Both the position numbers and the translations under genes were made by a program. From Eonycteris spelaea (lineage: Eukaryota; Chordata; Mammalia; Chiroptera; Pteropodidae), in contig PUFA01000106.1 in the NCBI GenBank assembly GCA_003508835.1, positions 1,288,501-1,352,500 of the forward strand: 64,000 nucleotides of DNA. The letters run 5' to 3'. The notes under the pieces are model-generated. The model was given only the letters and a program-made list of their open reading frames with translations, ran no database searches and was not told the DNA's origin. Numbering within the stretch: the first letter of the stretch is position 1; the number at the start of each line of letters is the position of its first letter. Positions 35,224-47,475 of the stretch are shown here, one piece after another.

Positions 35224-35245
35224 ACTTTTGTTTTGTTTTGTTTTA
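35224..35245. repeat. (TTTTG)n, short
   Basis: Four TTTTG units. Confidence 0.85.
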
Positions 35246-38200
35246 GGATACTATTTTCTATTTGATTTATTAATATTTTATAAACTGTTCATGTACTCTC
35301 TTATAGGTTTATGTAGAACATTCTTCTGTAGTATCATTCATCAGAATCGTTTTAGAAAACTTTAAGATTTCAGTTTTTGTTTTCTTGCATGTTATTTGTT
35401 AAACATTTACTAATAACTTGTATTTATTTAGTTAGGGATTAAAGTAATGAATAAAGCTGTTTTTCTTTAATGAGTTCAGATTCTTTCCTTATTAAATACA
35501 AAGATTATCTAAAATGATGAATTATTCTAGGATTATATTGCTATTGGGAGCACCTGTATAATTTTATTTTTAGTCTGAATGAGAAAAGACCAAACGGTAT
35601 ATGATCATTGAGTCTTGGCATCTGAAGAAGGTGGCAATGAAGATTTAAATAGATTTAAAATGTCATCTGTGCTTTTTTTTGTTTGTTTCTAAGATTAAGA
35701 TACACATTTCCTTTAGATCGAGGCTGAAGCTTTGGAATTGAGTTAAAACTCAAGCATCCTTTTCTGTTTTATAATAATAATATCACCTTACATTTCTGCG
35801 ATGTTTCTAGTTTCCTTTTTTATCTTTTTTTTAAAGTGCATCAAGCAAAATAAGAGCACGAGTGATGGTAACTTTTGTTCTAGTCCTGTAACTTATGAAG
35901 TTATAAGAGTTTGCTTATTTGTAGTTTCTTCCCGAAAGGTGATCTTCAAAGAAGCACATGATGAATTTCAGTACACCCTTGCTGTTCTTGAGAAGACTCT
36001 GTGCCTGCCTTATCCCTGTTTATGATCAGGGAATGGGAAGAACTCTCCACATTTCCTATCTAGGGAACAGGTTGAGCAATTATGAGTTTTGATTAATACT
36101 ATTGATGCTTTAATGGCCCATTTTATATCCTGAACACTGGGGAAATACGTCCCCTTCTGTAAAGGCTGTGGTTCTTATGATTCACTTAGCATAGATAGCA
36201 GAAAGCATGAAAGATCTCTTGTCTCACAAGAAGAAATGGGTGGCTGTGTAATGCCAGTTGCATATATTACTGAACTGTTACAGAGGAGAGGAAATTACCC
36301 AGTCAGAATAGATAAGTTTCTGTAGCCTTGTATCCGCATTCTAATAGCCACAGAGTTTATCTTAGTCTGAATGGAGCTCTAGGTTATTAATTGTTTTAAT
36401 GATTTCATTGATTTCTGTTAATCTAGGTAATGTGCCTTACCAAATTCGGTAGTTTATTTTGCTTTTCAATTAACCTTTTACTTTTGTTATATCATTTTTT
36501 ATTAAAAACAAAAGTTTCATCTGCATTTTAATGATATGCCTATCTTAGTGTATTATGAATTATATTTGGCTATCTGTATGCAATTTTCCTGAATACTTCA
36601 GGGTAATGGCCAAACATAATGGCTCAGTATTTTATTACAGGTTATCATTAATATAAAACATTAAGAAAAGTCATTTGAATAAATGCTAGAATTCTAAATG
36701 TATAACCAAAAATAGTTTTTAAAGAATTTCTTTGTATTTTGGAAGAATACAACGATGGAAGAAATATAATGCCTTAACTTAAGCTTTTATTTCTCAAATT
36801 TAGGAATAACATTATTTCAACTTAAATACAAGCTATTTTAATTTCATTTAATCCATAAACATGAATATATGTTATAAATCCTTTGGAGATTTCAAAACAG
36901 TGTCTGAAGTAGTATATTCCAAAAGAAAAGAAGCAGTGTGTGTATTTTTACTGTGTGTCTTAGATATTTCACTGCCTTATATGGATTATTTGGTATTCCA
37001 ATACAATCTGCCCAATTAGGGTCTTAATTTACTCTGGCAGATGTAAAGTTATCCGTGTCTTCCTAAAAACCTTAGTAAGATGGTCCCACGTGGTGCCGAA
37101 GTGAGTGAGTCCTTTACTCTTCATTCCTGGGGAGTCACATTCACACATAACTTCTGTGCCAATTAAAAACCGTTAATGGCAAAACATTGTAATTGATTAG
37201 TCTTTGTATGTTTACAGCTCACTTTAATTGCTGAAAAACTCCATTTGTCAGTTTCATGTTCTATTGACAATGCTATTGATTTATCTGAATTTGGCTTTGT
37301 CTTGTCTCTCGTACATAAAACTCACATATGCAGTTCAAATGGGAAATGACTGTATTGATTTCCTTAACTTGAGCCCAAATGCTAAAGATTTTTGGATAAG
37401 CTTTCTCATTACTTAAGCCAAAATCAATAAGAAAGAGCATCTTTTAATGAAAGAGCAGTTTGAGCAACGTACTCCAGAAATAGGGTCCTCTTCATTCTTT
37501 GCTTTACAAATCGATCTCTAGGTTCCTTAAGTGAGGTCCAATTGGTTGACATTGTGGTTTGTCTTTGTGTGTAAACTTGCAGCTTCAGGAGAGAGAAGAT
37601 GAGCTACAGAGAAAGTAGAAACTCTCTCACTGGGGAAGCAGATGGTCCTCCAGCAGGTATAAAACCTAATGCGACACAACTCACAATATCAAAGAATTCT
37701 TCCATCCTTTAATTCCATGCTTATATACTTTACGATTAGACAATATTTTCAGAATCTCTTCAAACTAGTTCACATCCATATGTGGAGATGATGTGCATTT
37801 ACACCCATCGTAGTGGTTTTGATTTCAGAAAACGTGCTTGTTGCTGCGGTGCATGTTTATGTAATGCCTAATCATCCACTAAACCATCAGGTCACTTAAA
37901 ATCACTTTTTGTTAAGTGATTTCTTTACCTTCTTTTTTCTTTTAGTGTTCAATTTCCGTTTTCTGCAGGAAGACAAGCATCGAAGGTGAGCTGCGGGAAT
38001 AAAGTGCCCGTCTGAGGAACATATAAAACAAGTTATACGAACAGGCCCAACACCAGGTACTACTGCACTGTGACATCATTAACTTCCGTGAACTACATAA
38101 ATTAAGCTGATTCTACCTTCACTTAATTAACTGAGAATGACCTATTGATGTATAGGCCGAGTTAGCTAGAGACCGCTCGCTGCACCGTACTTAATATATC

Positions 38201-39559
38201 GTTTTCAATTAGTTCTTCTCTTACATGCAATTGCTGAGGAAAAAAAAGGTCCATTTACAGTTATATCCTATAGTGTGTTATTAGGCACCGTGAGTTTATA
38301 TTTAAAATTTTATCCTGAGGTTTTTTTTTAAAAATATTTTGTCTCATATTCACTTCAAGAACTATCTTGCTTCAATTAAATTTTAGAAAATAATTCTTTA
38401 ACAAGTGTACTATTAAACTGTATTTTTGTGGCACAAACTCAATGATGAAAGTTCCCAGGTAAACATTTAGACTTTTGAAAATTTTCTCTAGACATTTAAC
38501 CCGAGAGATTTTTTTTTGAAAGTTCAAAGATTATGGTATAAATGGCCATCCTCAATGTCTTGTAGTAAGTTGGACCAATGTATATGAATATTCAGACAAA
38601 AAGTTATCCTTTAAATTTTTACCTTTTATATACCAATTCTGTGAGGGCATTTATACCGCACTGGTTGCATTCTATTATGTAGCTTCTATAATCAACTAAT
38701 CAAATGATATTGTTGGATCATATCTTCTCAGTATCGAAACATTAGAACATTTCACTAGTGTCTGGTAGTTTGCTTTTAGGTTTTATAATTACTTTAATTA
38801 TTTACTACTAATAGTTATTGTAATAGGGTCAGTCAAAATATGAAAGTAAAATAAATGATTGCTTTGGTAATTCATTTTATTTCTCTCAAATTTAGGTCTT
38901 CATCTGAAAATGAAATCAATAGTGGAACTCGAACTCAGAACTCTTTTGAATTAGTAGCCAACTCTTGGATAAGAACGGTAACAGTATTACTTAATCTGGA
39001 AATGCAAAGAGATAGATATTTCTGTGGATTGGAGTAGTCAGGGATAGACTAAAGATTTAATTATTCCTACAATACATAGATGGGTAAGATTATAGTTTAT
39101 AATCCCTGTTAAAATTGTATGCAGCATTTAATTAATACTGTAGGAACTTGGGCATATGAGGATTTAACATTCATGTTATTTGTGAATAACCCTCAAAACC
39201 CATACATATTGTAGCAATGTGTGTATCACGTGTTTGAATCTCATACCCTGTGCACATATCCTACTGCTGGGAGGATAATTTGACAGCCATATCCAAAGAG
39301 GCATCGTTTTCACACATTTTTACATATATAGTGGTTCTCACTGAGGATTTGACTCCTTAAATGCTTAGCCATATTTTCCCAAATTTTAGGAGAGAAATTG
39401 TTTGCTATCACAGAATTTGTGAATTAGGGAATCCACGGACTTGGAGTCTCAGCTGGAAATATCACAATAACTACTGTCCCTTGAAAATCTGATGTTTGGA
39501 GAACACTTAACCAAAAATTCCTCTTAGTTTTGTAATAGGAGATTTTTATTGGACACCAA

Positions 39560-39562
<3 letters not shown>
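35246..39562. other. Repeat-poor unique interval, candidate conserved non-coding DNA
   Basis: Over 4 kb with no recognised transposon, in contrast to the dense MIR/L2 cluster on its left. A cluster of TAATT-type sites lies at 37160-37230: CAATTA, TTAATGG, TAATTGATTAG and TTTAATTG. A paired acceptor and donor outline a 17- or 40-nt exon-like segment ending at 37985. No open frame of note (best 74 residues). Function is inferred only from the lack of repeats and the motif cluster. Confidence 0.45.

Positions 39563-39596
<34 letters not shown>
39563..39596. repeat. (GT)n microsatellite
   Basis: About 17 GT units, followed by CTGTCTGTGCCTGTGTCTGC. Confidence 0.96.
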
Positions 39597-39597
<1 letters not shown>

Positions 39598-41030
39598 TGT
39601 CTGTGCCTGTGTCTGCATGTGTCTGAAGTGTTCAGGGAAAAGTTTAAATTGCAGATCCACAGTTCTATTCTAATTGAAAAGTTATCTGACCCAAATTTTC
39701 TCATACCAATATGTGTATCATCCTATTACTTAATGCTCCGTATTGAAACTGTGTGCTCAGTTTCTGTCGATTCGCTAGACTTTGAACTACTAGAGGACAA
39801 GATGTAGATTTGACTCATTTTTATATTTTCGACATCCAAGTACAGTCCTTAGAATGAAGTGCAAAATTAAGAAATGTTTGATAGATGAATAAATAATTTA
39901 GGTGATGCCATTGTACTTTTGCTAAAGGCATATAAACAGCAAAAAAGTGTTACTTATAACAGGGAAGTTTGACACTAAATGTTATTGCATATATAAATTT
40001 AACTATCACTTTTTATATTCTAGTATTAATAGTGTATGTCAACTGTATGGAAAAATAAAAACTTATTTAAAAATATCTTTTAACTTCAGGTGCATTGCTG
40101 AGTTAATCAGTTCATGATACATCACCATCATTGATTCATAAAGGTCTCTCTTCATTTTATAATTTTTATTTAATTTTTTAGTAGAAAATATTTTTATTTC
40201 CACAGCAATGTATGAGAATATGGCTTGCCAGCAAAGACTGTAGTTGGCCTTTGGTTTTTGACAATCTTGGAGGGAAAAATGGTATCTGTTTATAATCGTT
40301 CAGTTTTAATTTTAATTTCTATAACCTAAATGGACTTGAACATCTTTTCAATCGTTTAAAGGGGATTGACCGTTCATATCTGACCATTCCAATACTATGT
40401 TCATTCAGTTTCTATATGTCCTTTCCTCCACTGAAAATGTCTTAGATCCTAAACTTCCAATACCCACAAACCTTTGCATAATCTCAGATTCACTCATGAC
40501 CTCCCATTCTTCCACTTTCTTCTGAATTTTAAGCCCAGGAAGCTTTATTTTGGATATTCTTACTCTTTGCCAATATCTACATCACATCATCTTATTTAAT
40601 ATGAGAGGAACTCTAACCTCATTGTTGATATTTTCTAAAGCAGCTGAATATTTATACTTTTTCTATTCCATCTAATATTACTTAAGTGGAATCATTTCCT
40701 GAAGGTTCTAAGGTTCTTGATATTTTCTCCTTACATTAAAGGTTTAATTTGACATGTCTCTGTGGGTTAGCTTCCCTTTACTATGAAGTATGAGCATCCT
40801 GCCACCAGGAACAACTAAGCAGCTTAGCAAACAGGATAATTGGTACCATTCTTTTCACAAACACAAAAGTGAGTTAAAACAGGATAGCGCTTTTATCATC
40901 AATTGATTCTTAGAAGTCCTTTCTTGATATTTCAGCCCCGAGGCTTATATCAAAGGTGTTTCCTTCAATGTGGAAACTTCAAGCTTCCAACTCACCAGTC
41001 TGCAGACCCTGAGCATCAAAGCAGACCTGC
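39597..41030. other. Unique AT-rich sequence
   Basis: About 1.4 kb; no element or gene recognised. Confidence 0.55.
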
Positions 41031-41345
41031 CCTGTGATCCACGGCGAAGCACTCACTTTCTTGAAGCGGTGCTTGGTGCTCTGATTCGGCATCGAGATCT
41101 AAGAGGGCTGTTAGGAGAAGATAAATGAGGGAACCAGACGGTTACACCCTTTGGCCTCCACTGAGATCTTCCTGAGCCGGAGCGCTTGTCTCGAATTCCT
41201 CCAAACTCATCGCCGCTTCCACGTGGCAGCCACAGCTCAGGGCTCTCGCTGGCCCTACACAGTGCCCAGGAAACCGGCGTGTGTGTAGCCCGGTCGCTTG
41301 CCACGCTCGTTGTTGAGAGTCCATGTGAACCAAAGGGTCTACACA
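41031..41345. other. CpG-rich unique block
   Basis: About 300 bp markedly richer in GC and CpG than its surroundings. On the minus strand it carries overlapping open frames (97 and 63 residues) and a 42-nt segment, 41057-41098, bounded by a strong acceptor and donor. No family is recognised. It could be a decayed CpG-rich repeat, a regulatory element or an isolated exon. Confidence 0.45.
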
Positions 41346-41914
41346 ACTGTATGTTATCTTCTCTCTAGTTGCCTCCTTTCTTTAATGCCAGAGCGCATTT
41401 TTTTTTTCTAGTGTACTGATCATTAAAACCATAATTTCCTTATTTTAAAAAAATTGTGGAGAGTTTCTTGTTTCAATCTATTGGGCTGATATCTGGTAGT
41501 TTCTTCTTACTTAGAGACGTCATGATTTAAAAATAATCGCCATCATCATCAACATCGTCATCGTCTATATTCTCATGCTCGCTGCACTTTGAACAAGAAG
41601 AAAGCCAAATGATGCACAATTCGTTAATACTGCCCGCTTATCAAGTGTCCACGGCTTTATTCAACTTCCCCGTGTGTCGTGTGTTCTATTTGTGCTCATC
41701 TAACCTTCTGGAATTCATAGTAGAAGCCCCTCTATTGTTCTGCCTGACAAGTAATTTAAAATGGTTCCATGGTAAGGGGGAAATCTTAGATCTCTGTTGT
41801 TTTAATTGTGTTAATTCACACCAGGGAGAGACCATCATCCCTCAGATGCTTTTCTGGTCACCTTGTCATGTGAGTTACCCCGAGAAATGTCTTACGTGTC
41901 TTTCTCTTTCCCCC
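41346..41914. other. Unassigned sequence with a CAT/TCG-rich patch
   Basis: Contains a T-run at 41399-41408 and a CATCATCATCAACATCGTC low-complexity patch at 41540-41566. Nothing else recognised. Confidence 0.5.
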
Positions 41915-42130
41915 ACTACTGGATTCAGGTCTCAGCATCGATCCCTCCTGGACTTCACACTCGCTTCCACTGTCTCATCCACTTCTCGTCATCGTCCTGC
42001 TATTAGACTGACCTTAAAACGCATACGCGAATCCACGCACTGAGATCTGATCTTATTCCTCCTCCGGTTAAAATCCATTTATGTTCCCAGCTAACCGTTG
42101 AATTTCCTTTCTCACTGAGGCTGCCAGGAA
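41915..42130 (+). mobile_element. L2 LINE fragment, sense (moderate)
   Basis: CCTTAAAACGCATACGCGAA, GAGATCTGATCTTATTCCTC, CCTCCGGTTAAAATCCATTT and ATGTTCCCAGCTAACCGTTG follow the L2 ORF2 stretch with CTAAAACGCAAATCTGATCA, CTGCTTAAAATCCTTCAATG and GGCTCCCCA. It corresponds to the same ORF2 block as the C-terminal end of the relic at 26.85 kb. Confidence 0.45.
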
Positions 42131-43668
42131 TAGGTGAGAGAAGTTAACACAAATCGTGCTTCAAATCTCATTCCCAACCAAATATACCAATTCTCCTTTG
42201 TGTGTTTTATTTATTGGGCCCGGCTAAAGTTATATTTGAAAAGTAAGTATTGGTCAGCGATCGCTGTAATAATGCTATGTAATGGGACATCTTTAAATGT
42301 CAGGGTCTTTTGGTAGCAAACATTTACTTAACTGTTCATAGATATTTGGATTTTTTGAGGTATTTTTGCTGCAGGTACCTCAGATTTCCCCCACACACCT
42401 TTTCTTTTCCGCCGCGAGTGGCTATCTGTGGCCTGCTGTCCTCATGAAGCATGCAGAAGCTCCAGAGACAATAATACAAGCACATTTTGAAGTTTGCCCA
42501 TGTCCTCTGTGCTCCAATGACATTGGCCTATGAAGTCGCATAGTAAAGAAGCATACTAAAAACCATGGCAAGGGCAGGGAAAGCGTGAGAGATTGTGAGT
42601 CAATCATACAATCTACAGAAAACGGCTATGTTGTTCTAAGCAGAGACTTCGAAACAATCGATCAAAGTAAAGTGCAAACCTTAAGAGAAGAAACAGAAGC
42701 CTAGTGGCCTCTTTTTATTTACCTTTCGACTGATTGTCCACTGTTCTCTGCTCTGTCTTAGTACTTGTACTTAGTACTGGCTGCAAATGAACTGTAACAT
42801 TTCACACACATACACGTTTTCCTGTGTTAAATGTCCTATGTCTTTGGCCTGGGAAACTAGTTCTCATCCCTAATTATCCAGCTTATTGTTAATTCTTGCT
42901 ATCCCCAAATAAAGCAGTTTCCTGGCTGAAATGAACAAAACCAGATTCTGAAAGCAAACGGCTGTGTGCAGGCATAGTTCCTCCAAATAAAGACGAGTCT
43001 CGTTTCAGCAAAAATTTTTCCAAGGTTGTAAAAATTAGTATTTCCTGGAAGAGGCATATCGTGAGACGAGAGAGGTGTAGACTTTACAGTTAAGGACCGC
43101 AATTTCTATAAAACAGAGAATGAGTGGCAGTCAGTAAAGTTTTCATGTTACTTTCTCATTAGGGACTAATTCAGAGACTCTTCTTCCACGGCAAACGTTC
43201 CTTTTCTTGTTTTAGCCAAGTTCTGACGCTCTGCCGTGTGTCCTGCTCTGTTCTTTCACCATATGATGCCACCGCGCAAAGTTGACTTCTTGAGTCAGAA
43301 AGCTTATTACTCATTTCTACTCACATGCTTATTGAAACATGAGATTTGAAGTAACACATTTAGTCGCTTGTACAATGTAGGAGGCATTATTTTACTCGGT
43401 ATTGCGGCCAAACACTGTTGTTAAACAGAAAAGCCACAGGCCCATGAGAAAGCCCGTGGTACCGAGCCTGAACTTCACACCTGACCTATTGCTGTTTCAA
43501 CCTCTCCCAGAAACATAATCTTACCCAGTCTGGAAGTTTTTGGTCCACTCCAATCAGGTGATCCATCACCCGGGACCTCTCCATCACTGTACAAAGCTGA
43601 GGCCGTCCACATGGTCCAGACACTTTCACTTTCCTTCTTCTGCATAAGCCATCTTAGTCTAAAAACCA

Positions 43669-43670
<2 letters not shown>
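42131..43670. other. Unique sequence, nothing recognised
   Basis: About 1.5 kb with moderate GC in places (42400-42620, 43180-43280). No supported gene or element. Confidence 0.5.

Positions 43671-43699
<29 letters not shown>
43671..43699. repeat. (TC)n microsatellite
   Basis: About 14 TC units. Confidence 0.93.
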
Positions 43700-43703
<4 letters not shown>

Positions 43704-44790
43704 GTTAATAGCTCCCTTGCCCCACCCTTCTTACAATAAAAACCTTCCATTTTGAATAGCTCCTCATTCATAAATTGCTTCATAAAGCCATTTAGATCTT
43801 CAAACTTGCTAGGCTGAATTTTCTTCTTTAATACTGTCTTCTCTACTTATCATATCCCTTGAGATATTTTCTTTGATAATGCAAGTCTACTCCCTATGCG
43901 GTGTGCTTTGCTCCCTATCATCTGATTATGTGGACTCATGCAGCAAGCAAAGGGATATTTGTTTCACTATCCTTGGGGAGAGCGGTAACTTGGGATCAGA
44001 GCTGAATATGGTTCTAGACACAAATAAAATGTGGGTGTTAAGTTGCTGTCTAAGTAAACATTACCTTGCAGCTCAAGCCTTTCCCTTTAATCACATTCCG
44101 GTCATTGTCTTGTTGATTACATACACATCACATATACATAAAAGAGAGGAACTTCAATCTGTGCTTGCAAGAAACTTCTCATGGTAGAGGGATAAAGCAA
44201 GAGTGGAGGTTTGCTATGACCATTCCCAGTGGGTCACGAGATCCATTGTTCATTTCTTCCCAATTCCTTGTTCAGTGATACAGTGATAGTTTGAAATTGA
44301 CCATTGTAGGAGTATTTACACCGTGGAGATTGGCCAGAGTTGTGTTTTCAGAGAGCTGGTTTAGTAGTATACCAGAGCCAAGGATAAATTTTTATACTTA
44401 AGGATAAATTTTTATTATCCTTCTTATTATGGTCAGGTTTATAAATTCTATGTAAATTTTATTTCACCCAATTAGTAATGTTTTTAAATATTATTATCAC
44501 ATTCTATTTTTTTCCACTTAAGATAATCACATGACTAGTACTATTTTTTTTCTTCTTGATCCCCAGTTTCTATATATTCTGATCATATATTTATAAAAAT
44601 ATTCTAGTACAATATTATATATTTCAAAATTAAAATGAGTACATTGCTTATTATTATAAATGTTATGTTTAAGTGTTATGTATAAACATTTGATAACCAT
44701 TTAATTCCAAATATTTGTAAGGAATTTTAAATACATCAAAAGAATTTTGAGTTTATACATAAGGCTAGAAACTGGCTAGTTTAAAGATAT
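43700..44790. other. Unique AT-rich sequence with a short direct repeat
   Basis: AAGGATAAATTTTTAT occurs at 44380-44395 and 44400-44415, followed by its partial inverse TTATCC. Otherwise nothing recognised. Confidence 0.55.
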
Positions 44791-44826
44791 TCTCTCTCTC
44801 TTTCTTACTCTCTCTCTCTCTCTCTC
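44791..44826. repeat. (TC)n microsatellite, interrupted
   Basis: TC units broken by TTTCTTAC in the middle. Confidence 0.9.
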
Positions 44827-45409
44827 CAAGGAGAATCTAAGTCCAGACAAACAAAAACCAAAACTTAGGTAAACTATTTTTTCTATTTAAAACTATTCAA
44901 ATAAACTATTTTACAAATATTAAATACCAAGTTTAGATAAACATTATTGAAGAACAGCTCTGTAGCTACAGGTAAAACTGGAAGGTCAAGTGTAAAATTG
45001 AATAATTTGGGAGCTTCTTCTGATTTTCTTGTCAGTGCTCTGGTGCTGTGTCCCCAAACCTGTAACCTAGGCCTGGTGATTTAAAATATTTGTCACAGTG
45101 CCCAGGAGAGGACTTAGTGGTTCAGGATCTTATCAATAATTAAAAATATAAATCAATATGGTTGCTAGACAATCTCGGTTTCTAGCAACCAGAGACAAAA
45201 CTGAATTCTTTTTTATACACTAACTCTAGAGGAAACAAGTTATCTTTATTCAGTCATAATCAGGATGTGGTATTAGAAATAGTCACTTCAGAAACGTGTT
45301 CCATAGTGATCCTGTGTTCGGGCTTCGTATGTACGTGTATTGCTACTTTATTACAGTTGCTTTTTTTTTTTTTTTCCACTCCCTAACTCCCTGCTCCTCC
45401 TATTCTTTA
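44827..45409. other. Unassigned sequence
   Basis: AT-rich; includes a 17-nt T-run at 45360-45376 next to the following MIR. Confidence 0.5.
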
Positions 45410-45625
45410 TTCAGATTAAATTTCTGAGTTGGAGGATCCAGGTTTTGGTATTTGAGTCACGGTGTACCTTTACGGAGTTTGGCTTATGCCCCATTTTCTG
45501 CATCTGTTTCGTTGGGAAGACAATGCTGCCTGCTACTGTGAGATTAGATGAGAACATGTGTCTAAAGCATTTGGGGAGCGTCTGGCACGTCCCTCACATT
45601 ATTAAGTGGTTCTTAGCATCTTTCA
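45410..45625 (+). mobile_element. MIR SINE
   Basis: TGAGTTGGAGGATCCAGGTT at the left and, in order, CATTTTCTGCATCTGTTTCG, GACAATGCTGCCTGCTACTG, TGAGATTAGATGAGAACATG, TCTAAAGCATTTGGGGAGCG and TCTGGCACGTCCC match the MIR core and 3' half. Confidence 0.75.
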
Positions 45626-45689
45626 CAGACCACCTTTTGTAGGTTCTTCCCTTAGGTTTTCCTTTCATAATCACTCTCATCCCTTAATC

Positions 45690-45860
45690 CCGGAGCATTT
45701 ATTTTAACTACCCTACTGTTCTTTTTTTTCTCTTTCTACTGTCTCTAGATTGCCAGGCTCTTAAGGACAAGAGCCGTTTGCTTATTTTTTCATTTTTCAT
45801 AAAATCCAAAATCCATACTTCGTTGTTATATTCAAAGTATTTGAAATGAACATTTGTTGT
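45690..45860 (+). mobile_element. L2 3'-end fragment, sense
   Basis: TCTAGATTGCCAGGCTCTTA, AGGACAAGAGCCGTTTGC, TTATTTTTTCATTTTTC and AATGAACATTTGTTG follow the L2 tail (CTAGACTGTAAGCTCCTTG, AGGGCAGGGACTGTGTC, CAATAAATGTTTGTTG). It directly follows a MIR in the same orientation. Confidence 0.6.
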
Positions 45861-47054
45861 TGATGCTGAAGCTATTGATGGAGGGATGAGGGGACAACTT
45901 CACTTACTTTTCACGGGTTTATCGCGTCTGAAGAGATTTCGCATCTGTCCTCAGTTCTCTCGTGCACGTCATGCTCAGATGTACGAGCACTTATATTTCT
46001 TGTGCATGTCATGTTTCATTTATTTTTAGAATTCTTGCGATACGAACGAATGACGTTAAATAAATTAAAATTGATTTCTTTAAAATGGACAATGATACAT
46101 TGGGAAAATTATAGCATGTAGTAAAATTTAATAGGAGAAAGTGGACTCTCTTTATTATCAGGTTTTCGTTTCATTGCAGAAATCCCCATTTTTTTTTGAA
46201 CATTTATTTAGTTATTCTTAGGTGGGTGGGTTACTTTCCTATTATATATGAAAGGTTTAACCTTTTCAAATGTTTTGTGTCTCAACCCAGTAAATCTCTC
46301 GAGAGGCTTAAATTTTAACTCAATAAGCATACAATACAGAAGACAAATACATAAATCAGTTATAATTTGAAAAAACAAAGATTAGTATGTTTCTATGATG
46401 AGCAAGTGGATGGAAACCATTTATGGCAATGACAGTATTGTATTTTTGAATTGCCTCATGTCTAATCCCTTTGTTTGCCTCACTTTTAAAATGAACCTTG
46501 CAACAAGTAGGCAAGCTAATTTCCTACATCATTTACATAATTGCCATCATAACTTCTTTTATCTTCCACAATTTACAACTCAAAGCTCAGAATGTTTCTA
46601 TACAATTATTGTGTTTTTACTTTAAGTTTCTAAAGAACTATTGAAAGGGTTGATGATTTCAGGCCTTATCCTTATAAATATTAACCCAGAATAGAACAAA
46701 CAGGTGTCTTCTCATAATATGAACATTTATAATAAAGAGGGAAGTAATTTGAAAAATTAATATAAACAGGAAAATTTATTTTAGAAACTCAAAATGGCAC
46801 ACTTTAACTAGATATTGGAATGTAAATAAGACTGGAGAACCTGCATACTAAATGATGGTAGACATGTTGGGCTATTTTTTCTTTAGATTGATTTAAGATC
46901 CTTTGAAATTAAAATAAAAAAGAAAGAGAAACTTAAAAGACTCTTTGTCAATCTTGCCCAACTGCTGGCATATTATCGTCACCATAAATATTATATGTAT
47001 GTGCTCTGGGCACAGTTAGGCAATCAGTTTATTCAGATAGTCTCGCTTCCTCCC
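45861..47054. other. Unique AT-rich sequence
   Basis: About 1.2 kb without a recognised element. The 76-residue frame at 46395-46625 is not recognisable. Confidence 0.55.
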
Positions 47055-47180
47055 TAACTTCAACTCTGTCTTGCAGAAGTCATTTAATTTTACCAGGCTC
47101 AGTTACCTCGTCAGCAGAAACACATGGTTGGATTAAATAGCATGCAGGGTATTTTTAGTTCTATAATCCAAGATGAGCAA
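47055..47180 (+). mobile_element. MIR fragment
   Basis: AGAAGTCATTTAATTTTACC, AGGCTCAGTTACCTCGTCAG and TGGTTGGATTAAATAGCATG follow the MIR core (AAGTCACTTAACCTCTC, CCTCAGTTTCCTCATCTG, AGGATTAAATGAG). Confidence 0.62.
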
Positions 47181-47354
47181 CACTTGAGGAGTACATAAAA
47201 GGAGCCAAGGTCAATTTAGGGAGATACAAATTAAGGAATACCGGCATAAAAAGGCACGTTTAGTTCAAATGCTACATCGGAATGTTTGCTGTGTGAATTT
47301 AAAAGATGTAGGTTGTAGACATTATGACAAAATAAATGTCAGGTAGAAGAAAGA

Positions 47355-47475
47355 AGAAATCTGGGATGCAGCCCCGATCTTGCATCTGGCAGCTGTGTGC
47401 TGGATTTCTCAGGCCCAAATTCTCTCATCGGTAAAATGAGAAGACATGAGCAGAGTTATCTGGAAGCTTCACACA
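47355..47475 (+). mobile_element. MIR fragment
   Basis: CCCCGATCTTGCATCTGGCA, GCTGTGTGCTGGATTTCTCA and AAATTCTCTCATCGGTAAAA match the MIR core, which reads CTCTGCCACTTACTAGC, TGTGTGACCTTGGGCAA and TTTCCTCATCTGTAAAATG. A short deletion follows GCTGTGTG. Confidence 0.65.

Noticed and set aside
41609..42043. 144-residue plus frame
   Set aside because: It runs across unrelated sequence into a decayed L2 piece; no family resemblance and no splice or promoter context.
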